Under the pieces are notes generated by a model. It did no database searches, was not told where the DNA came from, and was given only the letters and a program-made list of their open reading frames with translations. Below, piece by piece: positions 58,601 through 64,000 of a stretch of 64,000 nucleotides of DNA (the first letter of the stretch is position 1; each line of letters opens with the position of its first letter). The DNA lies in NCBI RefSeq assembly GCF_001514205.1, contig NZ_KQ948770.1, forward strand, positions 62,001 through 126,000. Direction: 5' to 3'. Origin of the DNA: Streptomyces griseoruber. GTDB taxonomy: Bacteria > Actinomycetota > Actinomycetes > Streptomycetales > Streptomycetaceae. The translations under genes were made by a program, and so were the position numbers.

Positions 58601-59988
58601 CCGTACCCGGCGCCGCCCAGGGGACTCCCGCCGGACCCGCCGCACCCGGCGGACCGGCCCCTGTCCAGACCCCCGCCCCGCCGACCGCCACCCCCAGCAC
58701 GGGCACCCCCCTCCCGCCCGAGGCCCCCGTGTCCCCGGCCGCCCCCGTGGCGCAGCCGCTGCCCGCCGAGGCGGCGGCGCTGCCCATGGATCCGAACTCC
58801 ACACAGGGCCGGGCGATCAGTGTGCGGACGCTGGGGCAGGGTGTCCCCTTCACCCGGCAGGCCGCCCAGGTCCAGCAGGCACAGCCCGCCGCGCAGGCCA
58901 CGGCCACTCCGGCCCCGCACACGCCGGGCGGTTCCGGGCGCCGCCGCAAGCTGGGCACCCCGCCGGACCCGGCGTCCCGCCCGGAGCAGACGGCGCGACC
59001 GCATCCGCCGGCCGAGCAGCCCGTCGCCGGCCAGGCGCCCATGCCGGCGCACCCCTCGCTCGCGGGCCAGCCGCTGCCCCAGCCCTCCCTCGCCGGTCAG
59101 TCGCGGCTCGTTCCCGGGGCGACCGACGGGGCCGGGCGGTCGTACGCCATAGGAGCGCCGGACGAGAACGCCGCCGAGGGTCCCGAGCCGCTGGACGGTC
59201 CCGGTGGAGCCGTCGAGGTGGCGGATCCGCCGCGGCCGATGCCGATGGACGACGAGCTGCCGCCGGAGCCGCTGGACAACCCGCGCCGGCTGCTGGTGTG
59301 GCCCGCGCCGGACGTCTCCACCCAGCAGGCGCTCAGTGACCGCGGCTACCGGCCGGTCATCGTGCACTCGCGCGAGGAGGTCGACGCGCAGATCGCCGCG
59401 TTCCCGGCCGCGCTGTTCGTGGACCCGCTGACCGGGCCGATCACCCGTACGGCGTTGCAGTCGCTGCGGCAGGCGGCGGTGGCCGCGGAGGTCCCGGTGC
59501 TGGTCACGGCCGGTCTCGGGCAGGCAACGCGGGAGGCGGCGTACGGCGCCGATCCCGCCGTACTGCTGAAGGCGCTGGCGCCCCGGGACAGTGAGCAGCA
59601 CCCGCCGCGCGTGCTGCTCATCGAGGAGCACGCGGAGATCGCGCTGGCCCTGACGGCGACGCTGGAGCGGCGGGGGATGCAGGTGGCGCGGGCGGCCAGT
59701 GACGCGGATGCCGTGACGCTCGCGGGGCAGCTGCGGCCGAACCTGGTGGTGATGGACCTGATGCAGGTGCATCCGCGGCAGGCCGGATCCGCCGGGATCA
59801 TCGACTGGCTGCGGGTGAACGGCCAGCTCAACCGCACCCCGCTGGTCGTCTACACCGCCGCCGTCGACCAGGCGGACCGGCCCCGGCTGGCGTCGGGGGA
59901 GTCGGTGCTGTTCCTGGCGGAGCGCTCGACGAGTCCCGAGGTCCAGATCAGGATCGTGGACCTGCTGGCCCGCATCGGCACCAACTAG
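55675..59988 (+). CDS. PAS-PAS-degenerate kinase-receiver-like hybrid protein, 1437 residues
   Basis: GTG 55675 has GGAGGAA upstream. Two PAS domains come first (residues of about 10-130, AAILDALPDALLLVNANGTV; and 145-265, ILRAASEGVVGTDTDGRIVL). A strong coiled coil (265-345) follows, then a histidine-kinase-like region. Its phosphoacceptor box reads ATSLRGPLDELRRELAAL (about 350), with no His where SHELRTPL has one. The N-box is TALAHLVADVAG, without the Asn. A G-box remnant is AHGGVLQTHEVPG. Residues 555-1190 are Ala/Pro/Gln-rich with AQQ repeats. Two receiver-like domains end the protein: RRLLVWPAPD (about 1203) and RVLLIEEHAEIA with Asp1361 in VVMDLM, the Lys switch replaced. Probably an orphan signalling hub that is not a normal kinase. 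Confidence 0.9.
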   Translation: MSSRPSRGAARLAAILDALPDALLLVNANGTVVNANTIALEAFETPGTALVGRGLLDLLPQFDSKLIPGSMRRPDHMDPRGRTKPTRMVARRTDGSEFPVEVTSANLENGQQAYDGYGYSGDELLMLVVRDLTGTVDTEAELARSQRQTEMILRAASEGVVGTDTDGRIVLVNPAAAQILGYRASDLGGKELHTLIVHSRADGSPFPYEESPLADTLRSGRKHRVRGQVLWSKGGEKVSVDLTTAPVRDGDQLVGAVMTFTDRRSYDDLVAEKEGVEKRHEDELERLSEEHASDLTALRQQHVTELEELREQHTEEVAAAEERYAALGEREKDRYDALAGRYDQLLTLLATSLRGPLDELRRELAALAADDAGQLWPEANQVLHHLSAGYSRITTLIDNVLGYQRLDAGAAEIVRTKVMLDAVVAAGVDGAVELIGPGRVQFAVHAPPIEAEVDARLLATALAHLVADVAGVDATGNAPVSAGGYMDNTVVVAAAQRGEVVRIEVRGPYSGGDPVHEPIVRGIVRAHGGVLQTHEVPGMSGSAYVLEVPLGGGAGAVAAPAPAALPAALPPAQGAPGDGEPPAEQAPGRRRARRSSVDAFLEGEVPVPAAGAEAENAPPTGRRRRRGPAADEMPGELPEGAEDASGGSGRRRGRPAENAAGVEPAGAGVAEGAVVTAAESAAGTAAVGTGLGGTVPPQGVPAPPGGRRARRADEGPQNALPPALPAVAGAPVPAVPAVPAVPAVTDEDGEPTGRRRRALAAASERAAAQEAGPRTVFALPPAEADRTADGPGVPGQMREAGPVPVPVPVPGQAPVAPIPAQGSSEDAHIDHGRHDAVAQDQADDHTPPQPHPTNAPTGRRRRAVGQPAELGAAPVAPMGTVAPAGVPNQGMAPAQAQQAQQAQQAQQVPQAQQALGLEAVGQPVPPAGQPLPGQPLPGQPLPAQALPAQALPGRPALQPQPANATPAQASPLPAESVPGAAQGTPAGPAAPGGPAPVQTPAPPTATPSTGTPLPPEAPVSPAAPVAQPLPAEAAALPMDPNSTQGRAISVRTLGQGVPFTRQAAQVQQAQPAAQATATPAPHTPGGSGRRRKLGTPPDPASRPEQTARPHPPAEQPVAGQAPMPAHPSLAGQPLPQPSLAGQSRLVPGATDGAGRSYAIGAPDENAAEGPEPLDGPGGAVEVADPPRPMPMDDELPPEPLDNPRRLLVWPAPDVSTQQALSDRGYRPVIVHSREEVDAQIAAFPAALFVDPLTGPITRTALQSLRQAAVAAEVPVLVTAGLGQATREAAYGADPAVLLKALAPRDSEQHPPRVLLIEEHAEIALALTATLERRGMQVARAASDADAVTLAGQLRPNLVVMDLMQVHPRQAGSAGIIDWLRVNGQLNRTPLVVYTAAVDQADRPRLASGESVLFLAERSTSPEVQIRIVDLLARIGTN

Positions 59989-60291
59989 GACCTGCCCGGG
60001 GCCGCGCCGTCCGCACCAGCCACCACGGCGGCCCCGGCACGGCCCGCCGCCCGGCATCACGGCCCCGACACGGCCCGACACGGCCCGGCACGGCCCGGCA
60101 CTCACCGTCGCGGCCCCCACCAGGACGCGGCATCCGACATCACAGCCCCCCGCCCGGCCCACCACCAGGCAGACAAGGACCCAGCACCACCCGCCACAGA
60201 ACAGAGGGGACCCGGCGTCGCAGCCCCGACACGGCCCGGCGCCGGGCATCGTGGCCCCGCCCCGCAAACAACCCCCCGCCCGGCGAACAAC
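59989..60291. repeat. GC-rich intergenic stretch with 10-bp repeats
   Basis: acacggcccg/gcacggcccg units repeat at 60067-60101 and again near 60228, mixed with C-rich sequence. No gene, no clear hairpin terminator. The sequence is probably a decayed repeat. Confidence 0.5.
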
Positions 60292-60876
60292 CTACGGTCG
60301 CGCCACCAGTCGGCGGGCCGCCTCCTTCACCGAGGCGCGCAGGCGTTCGCGGTCGCCCGGGTCGGCGCCGACCACGATGCGGCTCATCTGGGGGACGACG
60401 GCGGTCCAGTTGGCCAGGGCGATGAGCAGGAAGAGCAGGTCGCGGGCCGGGATCGCGTCGCTGACGACCCCTCGCTCCTGGCCGTCCCGGATGGCGGCGA
60501 TCTTGTCGCGGTAGTGCGCGCGGCGCTCGGCCTCGTCGGGCAGTTCGGTGGTGCCGTACTCGAGGCCCTCCCAGAAGAGCAGGCGCAGCAGCTCGGGGTG
60601 GGCGACGTGGTAGTCCATGACCCGGTCGATCCAGCCCTCGATGTCGTCCGCGTCGACCGGGACGGCGATCGCGAGGTCGAGCATGGCCTTCTCCAGGACC
60701 CGGGTGAACAGCTCGGCCTTGTTGCCGAAGTAGGCGTAGATGAGCTGCTTGTTCGCCTTGGCCTCGGCGGCGATGCGGTCGATGCGGGCGCCCGCGACGC
60801 CGTAGCGGGCGAACTCGGCGACGGCGGCGTCGAAGATCCGGCCCTTGGTGGCCTCGGGGTCCCGGGTGGTTGCCAT
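60292..60876 (-). CDS. TetR-family repressor
   Basis: The 194-residue product has an N-terminal HTH (IFDAAVAEFARYGVAGARID RIAAEAKANKQLIYAYFGNK) and a C-terminal effector domain of the kind found beside exporters (LLFWEGLEYGTTELPDEAER). ATG 60876 gives the standard start; an upstream extension is not family-like. It is divergent from the MFS gene at 61009, and two identical inverted operators fill the gap. Confidence 0.92.
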   Translation of the reverse strand: MATTRDPEATKGRIFDAAVAEFARYGVAGARIDRIAAEAKANKQLIYAYFGNKAELFTRVLEKAMLDLAIAVPVDADDIEGWIDRVMDYHVAHPELLRLLFWEGLEYGTTELPDEAERRAHYRDKIAAIRDGQERGVVSDAIPARDLLFLLIALANWTAVVPQMSRIVVGADPGDRERLRASVKEAARRLVARP

Positions 60877-60901
60877 GGGGGCATGGTAGCGGCGGGCGAC
60901 A

Positions 60902-60984
60902 GGTAACCAACCAGTTGGTTGACGGGGAATGCGAGACGGCCCCAGACTGTTGCACCGCACGCTCCAACCAACTGGTTGGTTACC
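60902..60984. promoter_or_regulatory. Two inverted copies of a 20-bp operator between TetR and MFS genes
   Basis: ggtaaccaaccagttggttg (60902-60921) is the exact reverse complement of caaccaactggttggttacc (60965-60984). Each copy is itself a dyad: AACCAAC-CA-GTTGGTT and AACCAAC-TG-GTTGGTT. One copy is 25 bases from the TetR start codon and the other 24 bases from the MFS start codon, so each divergent promoter gets its own site. Confidence 0.88.
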
Positions 60985-61008
60985 CATCCTTCAAGGAGCG
61001 CCTCCGCC

Positions 61009-62208
61009 ATGCCGTCCGCAGTCACCGTCCCGCAGCGCGTCCGGCGGCCCGCCACCCCGCGCCGCCGGGGGGACCTCCTCCTCGTCCTCATCGCACTCTG
61101 CACGGCCGTCACCGCCGCCAACATCTACGTCGCGGCCCCGCTGCTCCCCCTCATCGCCCACGACTTCGGCTCCACACCGTCCGCCGTGGCCTGGATCGCC
61201 TCCGTCGCGCAGTTCGGCTACGCAGCCGGTCTGCTCTTCTTCGCCCCGCTCGGCGACCGTGTGAACCGGCGCCGCCTGGTCGCCGCCCTCTCCCTGGTCA
61301 CCGCGGCCGCGCTGACCGCCGGTGCCGCCGCCGGCGGCACGGCCGCGCTCGCCGCCGCCGTCCTGGTCGCGTCCGCCGCGACGGTCGTCCCGCAGCTCCT
61401 GGTGCCGCTGGTCGCCGAACGCGCCCCCGCCCACCACCGCGCGCGGCATGTCGCCGCCGTCATCGCGGGCCTGTTCACCGGGATCGTCGCGGCCCGGGTC
61501 CTCGGCGGACTCGCCGGTCAGGCCTTCGGCTGGCGGGCGGTGTTCCTGGGCGCGGCCGTGCTCACCGCCGCCCTCGGGCTGCTGACCGCCGCCGCCCTGC
61601 CCGTCGAGCACCGCCGCCCCCGTGAGGGCGGTCTCCTCACCGGCCTGCGCACCATGCCCGCACTGGTCCGCCGCTCCCCCGACCTGTGGCGGGCCTGCGT
61701 ACGGCAGGCCGGCATGTACGGCGCGTGGAGCGCCCTGTGGACCTCGCTGGCACTGCTGCTGACGGGTGAGCCGTACGGTCTGTCGACCGCGACGGCGGGT
61801 CTGTTCGGGCTCTTCGGGCTCGCGGCGAGCGTGGTGGCCCCGCTGGCGGGCGGTCTGGTCGACCGCTTCGGCGCCGCCAAGGTCGTCCGCACCGCCTATG
61901 TCCTCGCCGCCGTCTCCGTCCCGCTCTTCTGGCTGGGCGGGCACGCGCTCCCGGCGCTCTTCGTGGCGGCCGTCGCGATCCACGCGGCCCTGGTGGCCTC
62001 CCATGTCGCCAACGAGACCCTCGCGCTGACCACGACCTCGGCCCCGGCCACCGCCAACAGCGCCTATGTCGTCGCGGGCTTCGCGGGCGGCGCCACCGCC
62101 TCGGCCCTGGCCGGCCTCGCCTTCACCCACTTCGGCTGGGGCGGCGTGGTCACGGTGGCGGCGGTGTGGCTGGCAGTGGGATGGAGCACCACTGCCGTAC
62201 GACGGTGA
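61009..62208 (+). CDS. MFS transporter (12-TM, AraJ/YnfM-like)
   Basis: The 399-residue product has 12 predicted helices: LVLIALCTAVTAANIYVAAP LLPLIAHDFG at the start (the typical AAPLLPxIAxDFG of AraJ/YnfM-type exporters), motif A GDRVNRRRLVAAL, and GLVDRFGAAKVVRTAYVLAA in the second half. Likely exports a small molecule that also releases the TetR repressor. ATG 61009 follows AAGGAG at good spacing. Confidence 0.93.
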   Translation: MPSAVTVPQRVRRPATPRRRGDLLLVLIALCTAVTAANIYVAAPLLPLIAHDFGSTPSAVAWIASVAQFGYAAGLLFFAPLGDRVNRRRLVAALSLVTAAALTAGAAAGGTAALAAAVLVASAATVVPQLLVPLVAERAPAHHRARHVAAVIAGLFTGIVAARVLGGLAGQAFGWRAVFLGAAVLTAALGLLTAAALPVEHRRPREGGLLTGLRTMPALVRRSPDLWRACVRQAGMYGAWSALWTSLALLLTGEPYGLSTATAGLFGLFGLAASVVAPLAGGLVDRFGAAKVVRTAYVLAAVSVPLFWLGGHALPALFVAAVAIHAALVASHVANETLALTTTSAPATANSAYVVAGFAGGATASALAGLAFTHFGWGGVVTVAAVWLAVGWSTTAVRR

Positions 62209-62232
62209 AGGCGCCGTCGTCGACCCGGCGCG

Positions 62233-62267
62233 CGCCGGGCAGGTGCCGCGAGGTGACCTGCCCGGCG
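62233..62267. terminator. 12-bp hairpin between convergent MFS and ligase genes
   Basis: cgccgggcaggt and acctgcccggcg pair perfectly around an 11-base loop, and both genes end within 30 bases. It is a bidirectional terminator candidate. Confidence 0.75.
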
Positions 62268-62283
62268 GGCGCCTCCACCGTAC

Positions 62284-63939
<1,656 letters not shown>

Positions 63940-64000
63940 GGCGTCCTCCCAGGGCGGCGACATTGCCTACGCGGTGGTAACGGTTGCGATGATTCTGCGC

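Noticed and set aside
55507..60267. 1586-codon minus-strand frame over the hybrid kinase gene
   Set aside because: Despite its length it is antisense, His/Arg/Gly-rich and without domains; the plus-strand PAS and receiver motifs are decisive.

Overview
The window is chromosomal DNA from a high-GC actinomycete, almost certainly a Streptomyces. The evidence is the strong GC bias at third codon positions, frequent GTG starts, a gene order (purD, dnaX, SRP RNA, tRNA-Ser; upp, tadA, tRNA-Ser, sigF/sigN) that matches what I remember of S. coelicolor, an SSI-type protease inhibitor, a DmdR/IdeR-type iron box and many large regulators. I had no database access, so all family names come from reading the translations.

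Layout. 1-5.9 kb is housekeeping on the minus strand: a membrane protein that looks like an M48 peptidase without its zinc motif, purD, dnaX and the small SRP RNA, followed by a plus-strand tRNA-Ser(GGA). 5.9-10.2 kb is a graveyard of mobile DNA beside that tRNA: a wrecked tyrosine integrase, an excisionase-like gene whose only in-frame start lies inside an insertion-sequence end, a transposase tail, a 353-bp IS3-derived element with 15-bp perfect inverted ends, and a WYL-like fragment. 10.2-16.3 kb holds a secreted protein, an EamA transporter, a LacI-family remnant, a CopC-CopD copper protein, an SDR and a cupin. 16.3-19.9 kb is an iron locus: a 19-bp iron box sits between a minus-strand penicillin-acylase/GNAT operon and a plus-strand siderophore-interacting protein.

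19.9-31.5 kb has short tandem repeats, a HhH-GPD glycosylase, a shattered HerA-like ATPase pseudogene, upp, tadA with its companion gene, tRNA-Ser(CGA), several small conserved proteins and the tandem sporulation-type sigma factors. 31.5-40.5 kb is rich in transport and regulation: MarR plus a 14-TM exporter fused to three carboxypeptidase-regulatory-like domains, a YceI pseudogene carrying the same kind of domain and broken by a short palindrome, a TetR, an ECF41-type sigma factor with its oxidoreductase partner and a matching promoter, and a second DHA2 exporter behind a palindrome.

40.6-46.8 kb is a translationally coupled set: response regulator, histidine kinase, a GT2/GtrA glycosyltransferase and an ArnT-like GT39 transferase. 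It looks like a sensor-controlled cell-surface glycosylation unit. 47-55.4 kb contains small conserved proteins, a MarR with a clear operator, lipoproteins (one with an in-frame TAA), tRNA-Arg(ACG), tRNA-Ser(GCT) and an SSI-family inhibitor. 55.7-60 kb is one 1437-residue PAS-PAS-kinase-like-receiver-like protein that appears to lack the phospho-accepting histidine and the N-box asparagine. The window ends with a TetR/MFS divergent pair with two inverted operator copies and a fatty-acyl-CoA ligase.

I did not find a complete, clearly undescribed multi-gene system. The strongest candidates are the degenerate hybrid kinase, the exporter/YceI pair sharing a beta-sandwich domain, and the TCS-glycosyltransferase unit.
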